The notes under the pieces were generated by a model. The model saw only the letters and a program-made list of their open reading frames with translations. It was not told where the DNA came from and made no database searches. This document shows positions 48,158 to 59,225 of a DNA stretch of 64,000 nucleotides, piece by piece (positions within the stretch are counted from its first letter, which is position 1; every line of letters starts with the position of its first letter). A program made the translations under genes and the position numbers. The stretch spans positions 87,177,295-87,241,294 of the forward strand of contig NC_044560.1 in assembly GCF_007565055.1 (NCBI RefSeq), in the 5' to 3' direction. The stretch comes from Rhinopithecus roxellana. Its lineage: Eukaryota; Chordata; Mammalia; Primates; Cercopithecidae.

Positions 48158-48364
48158 GATAGGCTATTTTATTAGACCACTCTGGCTTTTGGGTGGGAAA
48201 CTGATTGACAGAAACTTGATTATAAACTGGAAGACAAACCAAGAAGTGATTGCTGAGGTCCAGATAAGAGATGATAGAGGCTTATGCTTGGGAGATAGAG
48301 ATGGAGAGGAGTGTGTAATATAAATGTATTTATTCATTCAAAAAACATTTATTGAGCATCTTGC
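48158..48364. repeat. L2-like fossil
   Basis: TTATTAGACCACTCTGGC and AAGTGATTGCTGAGGTCCAG continue the family interrupted by the two Alus, ending in ATTCATTCAAAAAACATTTA. Confidence 0.55.
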
Positions 48365-48502
48365 TGGGCACAGTAGCTCACACCTGTAATTCCAGCACTT
48401 TGGGAGGCTGAGATGAGTGGATTGCCTGAGCCCAGGAGTTTGAGACCAGCCTGGGAAACCAGGTGGAAGCCTGCCTCGATAAAAAATATATATATATGCA
48501 GG

Positions 48503-48660
48503 GCCGGGCATGGTGGCTCACGCCTGTAATCCCAGCACTTTAGGAGGCCGAGGTGGGTGGATCATGAGGTCAGGAAATTGAGATCATCCTGGCTACCACG
48601 GTGAAACCCCGTCTCTACTAAAAATACAAAACATTAGCCAGTGTGGTGGCGGGTGCCTTG
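48503..48660 (+). mobile_element. Truncated AluY nested in Alu
   Basis: GGCCGGGCATGGTGGCTCAC head stopping at GGCGGGTGCCTTG, directly followed by a CA repeat. Confidence 0.88.
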
Positions 48661-48663
48661 CAT

Positions 48664-48699
<36 letters not shown>

Positions 48700-48702
48700 G
48701 CA
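48661..48702. repeat. (CA)n/(TA)n microsatellite
   Basis: About 14 CA units then ATATAT. Confidence 0.95.
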
Positions 48703-49049
48703 AAATTTGGTCCAGCATGGTGGTGCATGCTTGTAGTCCCTGCTACTTAGGAGACTGAGATGGGAGGATCGCTTGAGCCCAGGAGGCTGAGGTTGCAGTG
48801 AGCCGAGATCACACCACTGTACTCAATCCTGGGTGACAGAGTGAGACCCTATCTCAACAAAACCAAAAAACAAAAACAACAAACAACAAACATCTATTGA
48901 GCATCTATTATGTGCCAGGTTCAGAGGTGCTGGAGATTTTTAGATGAGCAAGAATTGACATGATTCTTACCTCATAGAGCTTTATTAATAATTAGTTTAA
49001 ATAATAGTACAAACAAATGTACAATTACAGTTACAATTATGACAAACAG

Positions 49050-49345
49050 TGGCTCACTCCTACAATCCCGGCACTTTGGGAGGCCAAAGAGGGAGGATCG
49101 CTTGAGTACAGGAGCTTGAGACCAGCCTGAGCAACATGGCAAAACCCTGTCTCTATAAAAAAATACCAAAAAAATAGTCAGGTGTGGTGGTGCACACCTG
49201 TAGTCCCAGATACTCAAGAGGCTGAGTGGGAGGATTACTTGAGCCCTGGAAGTTGAGGCTGCAGTGAGCCGTGACTGTGCCACTGCACTCCAGCCTGGGC
49301 AACAGAGTGAGACCCTGTCTCAAACAATAAAAAACCCAAACCAAA
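49050..49345 (+). mobile_element. AluJ-like
   Basis: GTGGCTCACTCCTACAATCC to a CAATAAAAAA tail. Confidence 0.92.
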
Positions 49346-49370
49346 CTAAAATCTTAAAAGACAGTGAATA

Positions 49371-49500
49371 AGCCGGACGCAGTGGCTCACGCCTGTAATC
49401 CCAACACTCTGGGAGGCCAAGGCGGGCGTATCACCTGACCAGGTTCAAGACCAGCCTGACCAACATGGTGAAATCCCATCTCTACTAAAAATACTAAATT
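49371..49500 (+). mobile_element. Alu left part
   Basis: GCCGGACGCAGTGGCTCAC head, cut at the mid A-rich region by the next Alu. Confidence 0.92.
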
Positions 49501-49501
49501 A

Positions 49502-49805
49502 GGCTGGGCAAAGTGGCTCACGCCTGTAATCCCAGCACTTTGGGAGGCCGAGGCAGGCAGATCACCACATCAGGAGATCGAGACCATCCTGACTAACACA
49601 GTGAAACCCTGTCTCTACTAAAATTACAAAAAAAAAAAAAAAAAATTAGCCGGGTGTGGTGGCGGGCACCTGTAGTCCCAGCCACTCAGGAGGCTGAGGC
49701 AGGAGAATGGCGTGAACCCGGGAGGCGGAGCTTGCAGTGAGCTGAGATCGCGCCACTGCACTCCAGCCTGGGCGACAGAGCGAGACTCTGTCTCAAAAAA
49801 AAATT
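49502..49805 (+). mobile_element. Alu
   Basis: Full length with an 18-base A run at mid-element. Confidence 0.95.
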
Positions 49806-50190
49806 TTTTTAAAGAGGTGTGAGATTCCAGGCAGAGGAAACAGCACACGTGAAGGCCCCGTGATGCACATGGGCAGTGTGGCCGGAACCTAGAGATGGAG
49901 AGGGAGCATAGTGTCAGAGAGGTGGGAAGGACCAGACCATGAAGGACCTATGCGCCATACTAAGGAAGAGTTTATTACAAGAGTGCTGGGAAAGCGCCTG
50001 AAAGGTTTCAGCAGATGGACAACATAGTCAGATTAATAATCTGAAAAGATGATCAGCACTACCACCTGGAGAAGGGACTAAGGAAAGACGGGGAGAAGAG
50101 TGGTAGTGAGAAGTCCAGACAGGAGCACCAATCCTGGTAAGAGATGGGGACAGACCATGAGTTTGACTTGATTTGGCACTCTGTGGGTAG
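49806..50190. repeat. L2-like fossil
   Basis: GGCAGAGGAAACAGCACACG, GAAGGCCCCGTGATGC, GACCATGAAGGACCTATGC and GAGAAGTCCAGACAGGAGC: same old family as 27380-27600. Confidence 0.6.
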
Positions 50191-50194
50191 AGAT

Positions 50195-50518
50195 TTCCCT
50201 TTTTTTCTTTTTTCTTTTTTTGGGGGGTGGGGGAGATGGAGTTTTGCTCTGTTTCCCAGGCTGGAATGCACTGATGAGATCTCGGCTTACTGCAACCTCC
50301 ATCTCCCCGGCTCAAACCATCCCCCAACCCCAGCCTCCCAAGTAGCTGAGACTACAGGCACATGCCACCGTGCCTGGCTAAGTTTTGTATTTTTGGTAGA
50401 GACAGGGTTTCACCATCTTGTTCAGACTGGTCTTGAACTCCTGGTCTCAAGTAATCCTCCCACCTCAGCCTCCCGAAGTGCTAGGATTAATTACAGGCAT
50501 GAGCCACCGCACCAGGCC
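50195..50518 (-). mobile_element. Alu
   Basis: Minus-strand Alu. Confidence 0.93.
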
Positions 50519-50534
50519 TCTTCTTTTTTTTTTT

Positions 50535-50815
50535 CCTCTTTGAGACTGTCACCCAAGTTGGAGTGCAGTGGCACCATCATGGCTCACTGCAGCCTCAACC
50601 TTCTGGGCTCAAGGCATCCTCCTGTCTCAGCCTCCTGAGTAGCTGGGAATACAGGCACACACCACCATGCCTGGTTAATTATTTTTAATTTTTTCCTGTA
50701 GAGACAGGGTCTCCCTATATTACTCACAATGGTCTTGAACTCCTGGACTCAAGTGATCATCCTGCCTCAGCCTCCCAAAGTGTCGGGATTACAGGTGTGA
50801 GCCACCACGCTGGGA
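50535..50815 (-). mobile_element. Alu
   Basis: Minus-strand Alu. Confidence 0.93.
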
Positions 50816-51570
50816 TAGCAATTTCCTGGGATAGCAATTTCTTATGCAGATGTGGTGCTCACAGAAGGGTCTGATCCCGTAGCCCAGGAAAGAGGAGCCA
50901 GGAGGGAAGGAGGGAAGAACACAGAAGTTCTAGGAGTGACTCAGCCTTCAGGAGCCTGGAGTGTGGCTCCTCTGAGGCAGCAGGGCCCTGGGGGCAGGGA
51001 GGGCTTTGGAAGAGCTGACCCAGGCTGCAGGGAGGTAGCCTCCAGGTCTGATTTCCTGGTTTTCAGCTGGAGATTGAGGAATGTCCTGTCCGATCTAGGC
51101 CCTGACTGAGCCTGAACAGAACGGAGGTGGAGGCAGAGCCATTCCCTCTGGAGATCCCTCCCTTTCCCCAGCTCTGCCCTTTTCCCAATAGGGCTAGAGC
51201 AGGCAGGGCCAGAGGGAGGCAGCAAAATGCCCTTCCCTCCTCCTCTCTTCATCCCAGTTGCCAACACTCCTGAACTCCAGCTCTGTTACAACACCCCCGC
51301 CCCTCAACACACACACAATCTTTCTTTAACAGGACTCCCCAGCTCCACTGTGTGTGCCCGTGGGCCCTCTCAAAAGAACATTCAGTCCAACCCGAAGCCT
51401 GTGCCCTGCTTCCCCATGAACGGCTATCTCGCTCCCCCTGGTGGTTACATGAGCACATTGGCAAGGCAGCTGAGGTTGGAACTGCCCGGCCCACCGTGGA
51501 CCGGACCACAGGCCTATGGCCGATGTCCTGGTTGCAGGAAATGTGTGCTCTGCTCTAGGCTTGGCCAGTG
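50816..51570. other. Intergenic unique block
   Basis: A direct repeat TGGGATAGCAATTTC lies at its start (about 50811 and 50828). A 114-codon plus-strand frame (51227-51571) has no recognisable domain. Confidence 0.45.
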
Positions 51571-51650
51571 ACTCACTCTATAACTGGGCAACCCCCCTTA
51601 CCTCTGTGAGCTTCAATTTCCTTATCTGCAAATTAGGGCTAGTGATTTGG
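51571..51650 (+). repeat. MIR fragment
   Basis: ACTCACTCTATAACTGGGCA, then TTTCCTTATCTGCAAATTAGG. Confidence 0.7.
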
Positions 51651-51854
51651 GTAAGGTATTCCTTGAACTAACACACAGAGTAAGAGTCTTAGTTGCAAGG
51701 TGCCCTTCCCACCATGAGGGGCCATGATATCCTGAGGTAGCTTAACATCACCTCCTGTGTACTGCCAGTCCCTTCCCCAAATCACTCCACTTTGGGACAG
51801 CCATATTAGACATGTCCCAATATGGCCAGAACATTGAGCCCTAATTGACCAACA

Positions 51855-52111
51855 GGGCATGGAGTGCAGTGGCATGATCATGGCTCACTACAGCCTGGAC
51901 CTCTCGGGCTTGAGTGATTCTCCCACCTCAGCTTCCTAAGTAGCTGGGACCACAGGTGCACACCACCATGCCTGGCTAATTTTTAAATTTTTTGTGGAAA
52001 CGGAGCTCACTTGTTGTCCAGGTTGGTCTTGAACTCCTGGCCTTAAATGATCCTCCTGCCTCCGCCTCCCAAAGTGCTAGGATTACAGGTGTGAGCCACT
52101 GCACTTGGCTG
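51855..52111 (-). mobile_element. AluJ-like, 5' incomplete
   Basis: Minus-strand Alu starting at ATGGAGTGCAGTGGCATG. Confidence 0.9.
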
Positions 52112-52244
52112 GTAAGGACATGGTCTTTGGCTTCAATGCATTCGGCCTAGAAGTAGAAGAATACGTAAAAATAGAATACAGTGTGAGGTCAGTAACAGAA
52201 TTAAGCACACGGTGCTTTGGGAATATAAAACGTAATTTAAAAAA

Positions 52245-52378
52245 AAAAAAAACACTCTTTAGAGATGAGGGTCTTATTATGTTGCCCAGGCTAGACTCAA
52301 ACTCCTGGGCTCAAGGTACCCACCTGCTCCAGCCTTCCTAGTAGCTGGGACTTCAAGTGTACACCACCATACCTGACA
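52245..52378 (-). mobile_element. Alu fragment
   Basis: Rearranged minus-strand piece (GGGTCTTATTATGTTGCCCAGG to CACCACCATACCTG). Confidence 0.8.
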
Positions 52379-52797
52379 AGGAAAAATATTTGACCCGGGT
52401 TCAAGCAGGGAGAGACTGTCAAAGGGAGGCCTCCTATAGGAGGTAATACCTGAGAATATCCTCTGAATTAAGGGTTAAAAATTTGAATGACTCCCAAGGG
52501 GCAGTCCCTGTCACTCCCCTCCTGTCCACAGTTGCCAGGTCGAATCGGGTTCCAGTATGGCTTGCAGTGGCCTATCAAGGGTAGGATGATGGGCAGGGTC
52601 TACCGCAGGTGTGGGAAATAAAAGTGCATCATGTGTAGAGAATTTAAGAACCAAAATAAAAATGACTAAAAGTCAGTTTGCTTTTTATTATTACCTTGCA
52701 TTGGCATTCTAAACAACATTAAAAAAATACTTCTTGAAAAAGAATTTCACCGTCTGAGTTCTAAATAGTGGCTCTATTTATTGTTGAATCTTCTGTT

Positions 52798-52800
<3 letters not shown>
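52379..52800. other. Intergenic non-Alu block
   Basis: An L2-like phrase (GGGAGGCCTCCTATAGGAGG) at 52425, then AT-rich unique sequence. Confidence 0.4.
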
Positions 52801-52819
<19 letters not shown>

Positions 52820-52828
<9 letters not shown>

Positions 52829-53120
52829 TTTTTGAGACAGTATCTTGCTCTGTTGCCCAGGCTTGGTGTGCAGTGGCACAATCATGGGTCACTGCAGCCT
52901 GGACTTCCCAGGCTCAAATGATCTCCCATCTCAGCCCCCCAAGTAGCTGGGCCTACAGGCATATGCCACCATACCCGGCTAATATTTATATATTTTTGTA
53001 GAGATGGGGTTTCACCCTGTTGCCCAGGTGGGTCTCAAACTCCTGGGCTCAAGCGGTCTGCCTACCTCAGCCTCCCAAAGTGCTAGGATTACAAGCGTGA
53101 GATACTGTGCCCAGCTGAGC
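52820..53120 (-). mobile_element. AluJ-like
   Basis: Minus-strand Alu after a (TTTTG)n tail. Confidence 0.93.
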
Positions 53121-53420
53121 TTTTTTTTTTTTTTTTTTTTTAGGCAGACTTTCACGACATCGCCCAGGCTGGAGTGCAATGGCGTGATCTCAGCTCACTG
53201 CAAGCTCCGCCTCCCCAGTTCAAGTGATTCTCCCACCTCAGCCTCCTGAGTAGCTGGGATTATAGGCGCCTGCCACCACGCCCAGCTGATTTTTGTATTT
53301 TTAGTAGAGATGGGTTCTCACCATGCTGGTCAGGCTGGTCTTGAACTCCTGACCTCATGATCCGCCCACCTCAGCCTCCCAAAGTGCTGGGATTACAGGC
53401 GTGAGCCACCGCGCCCGGCC
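53121..53420 (-). mobile_element. Alu
   Basis: Minus-strand full-length Alu. Confidence 0.95.
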
Positions 53421-53705
53421 CCTATTTAGCCTTTAATAAACATGTGTGCCAAAGTCAATTGGGAGAAATCCCACTTGTATAACTTGCCTCTTGACACAGC
53501 TAAACACATTCATTTTGAAAGTAATTTCTTAATAGTTTGGAATCATTCAAGCTTGCTTTGAGCTCTGTTGGTGTCTCCAACTCCAGGAAGCAACATATTC
53601 CTGAGATTAAACAGTTATTGCAGAATAAGCAATGATGACACAGTGATTTTAAAGGTAAAGAAACAAAACTTAAGTTACTTCAATTCTATGTGACCACCTG
53701 TGCTA
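53421..53705. other. Intergenic non-Alu block
   Basis: AT-rich; nothing recognised. Confidence 0.4.
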
Positions 53706-53711
53706 ATTTAT

Positions 53712-54008
53712 TTATTTGTTTGTTTTTCAAAACAGGGCCTCACTCTGTCACCTAGGCTGGAGTGCAGTGGTGTGATCATAGTTCACTGCAGCCTCAACCT
53801 CCCAGGCTCAAGCAATCCTCCCACCTCAGCCTCTCAGGTAGCTGGGACTATAGGCACATGCCACCACACTTGGCTAATTTTTAAATTTTTTGTAAAGACA
53901 GGGTCCACCATGTTACCCAAGCTGGTCTGAACTCCTGGGCTCAAGCGATCCTCCTGCCTCTGCCTCTGAAAATGCTAGGATTACTGGTGTGAGCCACCAT
54001 GCCTGGCT
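53712..54008 (-). mobile_element. Alu
   Basis: Flanked by TGTGCTAATTT direct repeats. Confidence 0.95.
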
Positions 54009-54056
54009 CTTGTGCTAATTTAAAATTTACAAGTATTATTAAAACTCAATCATGGG

Positions 54057-54362
54057 CCAGGCGAGGTCGCTCACGCCTGTGATCCCAGCACTTTGGGAGG
54101 CCGAGGCAGGCAGATCGCCTGAGGTCAGGAGTTCGTGACTAGCCTGGCCAAGATGGTGAAACCCCGTCTCCACTAAAAATACAAAAATTAGCCGAGCATG
54201 ATGTCGTGGTGTCGCACATCTGTAATCCCAGCTACTCAGGAGGCTGAGGCAGGAGAATCACTTGAATCTAGGAGGAGGAGATGGCAGTGAGCCAAGATCC
54301 TGCCACTGCACTCCAGCCTGGGCAACACAGGGAGACTCCGTCTCAAAAAAAAAAAAAAAAAA
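54057..54362 (+). mobile_element. Alu
   Basis: GGCCAGGCGAGGTCGCTCAC head, poly(A). Confidence 0.95.
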
Positions 54363-54471
54363 AGATAAAAACAAAACAAAAAAAACCCAATGATGACCAG
54401 AAGTTTGTGTTTAAAATTAAAAACCATGAGAACTGAAAAATGTAATATTTTTGTTTTCTAAGAACAAATTT

Positions 54472-54752
54472 TAGTAATCCCAGCACTTTGGAAGGCCGAG
54501 GCAGGTGAATTACCTGAGGTCAGGAGTTTGAGACCAGCCTGGCCAACAGGGTGAAACCCTGTCTCTACTAAAATACAAAAAATGAGCTGGGTATGGTGGC
54601 ACATGCCTATAATCCCAGCTACTAGGGAGGCTGAGGCAGAATTGCTTGAATCTGGGAGGTGGAGGTTGCAGTGAGCCAAGATTGTGCCAATGCACCGCAG
54701 CCTGGGCAACAAGAGTAAAACTCAGTCTCAAAAAAAAAAAAAAAAAAAAAAA
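54472..54752 (+). mobile_element. Alu, head missing
   Basis: Starts at GTAATCCCAGCACTTTGG. Confidence 0.93.
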
Positions 54753-54802
54753 TTTTAATTCAAACATGAAATGTTTTACCAAATTTAAAAGTTAAAGTTA
54801 AT

Positions 54803-54960
54803 CAGCCGGGCATGGTGGAAGACACCTGTAATCCCAGCTACTCGGGAGGATGAAGTAGGAGAATCAATTGAACCTGGGAGGCAGAGGCTGCAATGAGCCT
54901 GGATCATGCCACTGCACTCCAGCCTGGGCGACGAGCAAAACTTCGTCTGGAAAAAAAAAA
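54803..54960 (+). mobile_element. Alu right part
   Basis: 5'-truncated, flanked by AAAGTTAAAGTTA repeats, so it looks like a truncated insertion. Confidence 0.85.
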
Positions 54961-55005
54961 GGTAAAAGTTAAAGTTATCCTTTTCATTTTTTCACTTATT
55001 TATTT

Positions 55006-55250
55006 ATTTTTTTGAGATGGAGTCGCGATCTGTCGCCCATGCTGGAGTGTGGTGGCGCGATCTCGGCTCACTGCAATCTCTGCCTCTTGAGTTCAAGTTA
55101 TTTTCCTGCCTCAGCCTCCTGAGTAGCTAGGATTACAGGTGCCCGCTACCACACCTGGCTAATTTTTGTATTTTTAGTAGAGACAGGGCTTCACCATGTT
55201 GGCCAGGCTGATCTCAAACTCCTGACCTCAGGTGATCTGCCCGCCTCAGC
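55006..55250 (-). mobile_element. Alu, cut at the L1 junction
   Basis: Minus-strand Alu ending at CTCAGCCTCC. Confidence 0.93.
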
Positions 55251-55805
55251 CTCCTGTCTCTATGACTTTGACTACTCATTTGGTAACTCACGAAAGTGGA
55301 ATCATACAATATTTGTCTTTTTGTGACTGGCTTATTTCACTCAGCATAGTATCCTCAAGGTTTACCGGTGTTGTAGCGTGTGTCGGAATTTCATTCCTTT
55401 TTAAGTTCGAATGACATGCCATTGTACATATATGTCACATTGTGTTTTCCATTCTTCTGTCTGTGGGTACTTGGGTTGTATTCACCTTTGGGCTACTGCG
55501 AATAATGCTGCAATGAATATGCGTGTACAAGTATCTGTCCAAGTCCCTATTTTCAATTCTTTTGGGCATCCACCCAGAAATAAAATTACTGGATCATATG
55601 GTAACTCTATTTTCAATTTTTTGAGAAATTGCCGTACTGTTTTCCATCATGGCTGTATCATTTCACATTCCCACCAGCAATGCACAAAGATTCCAGTTTC
55701 CTCACATCCTCAAAAACACTGATTTTTGTTTCCTTTGAATGATAATAGCCATCCTGATGGATATGAAGTCGTATCTCATTGTGGCCGTGATTTGCATTTC
55801 TTTCT

Positions 55806-56115
55806 TTCTTTTTTCTTTTCAGACGGAGTCTCACACTGTCACAATCTCACACTGTTGCCCATGCTGGAGGGCAGTGGCACGATCTCGGCTCACTGCAACC
55901 TCCGCCTCCGGGTTCAAGCAATTCTCCTGCCTCAGCCTCCCGAGTAGCTGGGATTACAGGTACCTGCCACCATGCCCGGCTACTTTTTTTCTATTTTTAA
56001 TAGACAGTGTTTCATTATGTTGGCCAGGCTGGTCTTGAACTCCAGACCTCAAGATCTGCCTGCCGTGGCCTCCCAAAGTGCTAGGATTACAGGTATGAGC
56101 CACTGCCCCCGGCCT
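55806..56115 (-). mobile_element. Alu in L1
   Basis: Minus-strand Alu; ATTTGCATTTCT / ATTTACATTTCT flanks match a target-site duplication. Confidence 0.94.
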
Positions 56116-56364
56116 GTGATTTACATTTCTCTAATGATTAGTGATACTGAGCATCTTTTCCTGTGTTTATGGGCTATTTGTATATCTTTTTTGGAGAAAT
56201 GCCTATTTAAGTTGTCATTTGCCTGTTTTTTAATTGGGTTGTTTTTGTGTTGTTGAGTTTCAGGAGTTCTTTATATAATGTGGATATTAATTGCTTATCA
56301 GATATGATTTACAAATATTTTCTCCTACACTGTGTGTTATCTTTTCACTCTTTGGTCCTTTCTT

Positions 56365-56672
56365 TCTTTTTTTTTTTTTTTTTTTTCAGACAGAGTCTTG
56401 CTCTGTCACCCAGGCTGGAGTGCAGTGGCTGGATCTCAGCTCACTGCAAGCTCTGCCTCCCGGGTTCACGCCATTCTCCTGCCTCAGTCTCCCGAGTAGC
56501 TGGGACTACAGGCGCCCGCCACCTCGCCCAGTTAGTTATTTTTTTGTATTTTTTAGTAGAGATGGGGTTTCACCATGTTAGCCAGGATGGTCTCGGTCTC
56601 CTGACCTCGTGATCCGCCCGTCTCGGCCTCCCAAAGTGCTGGGATTACAGGCTTGAGCCACCGTACCCGACC
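56365..56672 (-). mobile_element. AluY, OWM type
   Basis: Has matching GTCCTTTCTTTCTT flanks on both sides, so this is the original insertion. Confidence 0.95.
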
Positions 56673-56689
56673 AGTCCTTTCTTTCTTTC

Positions 56690-56990
56690 TTTTTTTTTTT
56701 TCCTTGGAGATGGAGTCTTACTCTGTTGCCCAGGCTGGAGTACAGTGGTGCGATCACAACTCACTATAGCCTCAACCTCTCAGGCTTAAGTGATCCTCCT
56801 GCCTCAGCCTCCCAAGTAGCTGGGACTACAGGCATGCACCACCATGCCTAGCTAACTTTTGTATTTTTTGTACAGATGAGGTTTCACCATGTTACCGTGG
56901 CTGGTCTCTAAATCCTGGGCTCAAGTGATGCCTCAGCCTCCCAAAGTGTTAGAATTATAGGCATGAGTCACCACCAACCATGCCCGACCT
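56690..56990 (-). mobile_element. AluJ-like (duplicated unit)
   Basis: Shares TTTTTTGTACAGATG, GTGTTAGAATTA and CACC(A/G)CCAACCATGCCC oddities with 57490-57785. Confidence 0.94.
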
Positions 56991-57026
56991 CCCCCTGTTT
57001 TCTTTTAAGAGTTTTATTGTTTTAAC

Positions 57027-57335
57027 TTTTTTTTTTTTTTTTTTTTTTTTTGAGACGGAGGCTCGCTCTGTCACCCAGGCTGGAGTGCAGTGGCCAGATC
57101 TCAGCTCACTGCAAGCTCCGCCTCCCGGGTTCACGCCATTCTCCTGCCTCAGCCTCCTGAGTAGCTGGGACTACAGGCGCCCGCCACCCTGCCCAGCTAG
57201 TTTTTTTTGTATTTTTTAGTAGAGACGGGGTTTCACCGTGTTAGCCAGGATGGTCTCGATCTGCTGACCTTGTGATCCGCCCGTCTCGGCCTCCCAAAGT
57301 GCTGGGATTACAGGCTTGAGCCACCGTACCCGGCC
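57027..57335 (-). mobile_element. AluY, OWM type (duplicated copy)
   Basis: Right flank matches that of the 56365 copy (CCGTACCCG(A/G)CCAGTCC) but the left flank does not. Confidence 0.95.
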
Positions 57336-57487
57336 AGTCCTCCCTCCCTTCCTCCCTCCCTCCCTTCCTTCCTTCCTTCCTTCCTTCCTTCCTTCCTTCC
57401 TTCCTTCCTTCCTTCCTTCCTTCCTTCCTTCCTTCCTTCCCTCCTTTCTTTCTTTCTTTTCTTTTCCTTTCTTTTCTTTTCTTTTTA
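57336..57487. repeat. (CCTT)n/(CTTT)n microsatellite
   Basis: About 20 CTTC units grading into TTTC/TTTTC. Confidence 0.98.
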
Positions 57488-57489
57488 TT

Positions 57490-57785
57490 TTTTTTTCCTG
57501 GAGATAGAGTCTTACTCTGTTGCTCAGGCTGGAGTACAGTGGTGCGATCACAGCTCACTGTAGCCTCAACCTCTCAGGCTTAAGTGATCCTCCTGCCTCA
57601 GCCTCCCGAGTAGCTGGGACTACAGGCATGCACCACCATGCCTGGCTAATTTTTGTATTTTTTGTACAGATGGGGTTTCACCATGTTACTATGGCTGGTC
57701 TCCAAATCCTGGGCTCGAGTGATCCTCACACCTCAGCCTCCCAAAGTGTTAGAATTACAGGCATGAGTCGCCGCCAACCATGCCC
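57490..57785 (-). mobile_element. AluJ-like (duplicated unit)
   Basis: Counterpart of 56690-56990. Confidence 0.94.
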
Positions 57786-57926
57786 AGCCTTCCCCTGTTT
57801 TCTTCTAAGAGTTTTATTGTTTTAACTCTTATGTTTAGGTCTTTGATCATTTTGGGTTCATTTTTGTATGCAATTAATTTTAAAAAATTCACTTCTGCGA
57901 AGACTTGTTCAAGAGCAGGATTCATC

Positions 57927-58190
57927 CTAGCTCTTTGGGAGGCCAAGGTGGGCAGATCACTTGAGGTCAGGAGTTCGAGACCAGCCTGGCCAACAGGGTG
58001 AGATCCTGTCTCTACTAAAAAATACAAAAATTAACCAGGTGTGGTGGCACATGCCTATAATCCCAGCTACTCCGGAGGCTGAGGCAGGAGAATCATTTGA
58101 ACCTAGGAGGTGGAGGTTGCAGTGAGCTGAGATTACGCCACTGTGCTCCAGACTGCACGAAAAAGTGAGGCTCCATCTCAAAAAATAAAA
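57927..58190 (+). mobile_element. Alu, head missing
   Basis: CTTTGGGAGGCCAAGGTGGG to an AAAAATAAAAAG tail; joins the L1 end. Confidence 0.92.
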
Positions 58191-58242
58191 AGAGAGCCGA
58201 ATTCAACCCCTGAGCCACCTGTTTGCCACCTTGGCTTTAGAT

Positions 58243-58553
58243 GCTTTTTTTTTTTTTTTTTTTTTTTTCTGAGACGGAGTCTCACTCTGTCCCCCAAGCT
58301 GGAGTGCAGTGGGACAATCTCAGCTCACTGCAGCTTCTGCCTCCTGGGTTCAAGCAATTTTCCTGCCTCAGTCTCCCAAGTAGCTGGGATTATAGGTTCA
58401 CGCCACCACACCCGGCTAATTTTTGTATTTTTAGTAGAGACTGGGTTTCCACCATGTTGACCAGGCTGGTCACAAACTCCTGACCTCAAGTGATTGACCC
58501 ACCTCAATCACCCAAAGTGTTGGGATTACAGGTGCAAGCCACAGCACCCGGCT
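58243..58553 (-). mobile_element. Alu
   Basis: Flanked by TTAGATGCT / CTAGATGCT. Confidence 0.95.
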
Positions 58554-58654
58554 AGATGCTGGTATTCCTAAGGATGATCATTTGCCCTTCTGGTTCACAA
58601 TTCTGAAATTAATCACATCAATTCTGAGGACTTAAATTACTGCCTCGGTGAGAG

Positions 58655-58930
58655 GCTGTGTGGTGTGGTTAAGAGCATAGATCCGGAGCTGGATTACTGG
58701 AGTTGGAACCTTGGCTCTGGCACTTAGTAACTGTGTAGCTTTGATTACCTCACACAACTGTTTTTTGGTCTTATGTTGTCCAAGACACTGCCTGAGATTA
58801 CAGGCATTAGCCACTGCACCCCACCTGCACACAACCTTTTGTTCCCTCATCTGTAAAATGGCGAGAGTGAAAGCACATACCTCATAGGGTTGTTGTGAGG
58901 AATCAATAAGTAAATGTATATAAAGATCCA
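58655..58930 (+). repeat. MIR interrupted by an Alu scrap
   Basis: GGTTAAGAGCATAGATCCGG to GGGTTGTTGTGAGGAATC, with a short minus-strand Alu tail piece at about 58762-58835. Confidence 0.85.
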
Positions 58931-58933
58931 ACA

Positions 58934-59225
58934 GGCCGGGCGTGGCGGCTCATGCCTGTAATCCTGGCACTTTGGGAGGCCGAGGCGGGCGGATCACAAG
59001 GTCAGGAGATGGAGACCACGGTGAAACCCTGTCTCTACTAAAAATACAAAAAATTAGCCAGGCGCTGTGGCGGGTGCCTGTAGTCCCAGCTACTTAGGAG
59101 GCTGAGGCAGGAGAATGGTATGAACCCGGGAGGCAGAGCTTGCAGTGAGCCGAGATCACGCCAATGCACTCCAGCCTGGGCGACAAGAGCAAAACTCTGT
59201 CTCATAAAACAAACAAACAAACACA
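58934..59225 (+). mobile_element. AluY-like
   Basis: GGCCGGGCGTGGCGGCTCAT head, (CAAA)n tail. Confidence 0.95.

Larger units (their letters stand above)
48364..48890 (+). mobile_element. Alu split by truncated AluY plus (CA)n
   Basis: Host halves 48364-48500 and 48710-48890. The host itself sits between AACATTTATTGAGCATC / AACATCTATTGAGCATC target-site duplications. Confidence 0.88.
56365..57026. repeat. Tandem duplication, unit 1 (AluY + CTTT tract + Alu + L1 scrap)
   Basis: Order: AluY minus (56365-56672), AGTCC(TTTC)n, Alu minus (56690-56990), L1 scrap ending AAGAGTTTTATTGTTTTAAC. The same order recurs in 57027-57820. Confidence 0.8.
57027..57820. repeat. Tandem duplication, unit 2
   Basis: Repeats unit 1 with an expanded CCTT tract; the L1 scrap here continues into intact L1 sequence (CTTATGTTTAGGTCTTTG). 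Confidence 0.8.
55252..57920 (-). mobile_element. Old L1 fragment (ORF2 3' region, antisense) broken up by Alus
   Basis: Pieces 55252-55805, 56116-56360, 57000-57026 and 57786-57920 read, on the minus strand, like the 3' end of L1 ORF2. Landmarks on the plus strand are AATAATGCTGCAATGAATATG, CACTGGATCATATGG-type and TCGTATCTCATTGTGG. The frame is broken; not functional. Confidence 0.85.

Noticed and set aside
51227..51571. 114-codon plus-strand frame
   Set aside because: No recognisable domain and no splice or promoter context; probably chance.
57216..57558. Lys/Glu/Gly/Arg-repeat protein on the minus strand
   Set aside because: Translation of the CCTT microsatellite and flanking Alu.
55252..57920. 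Functional L1 coding sequence
   Set aside because: Only broken, diverged ORF2 3' pieces interrupted by Alus.
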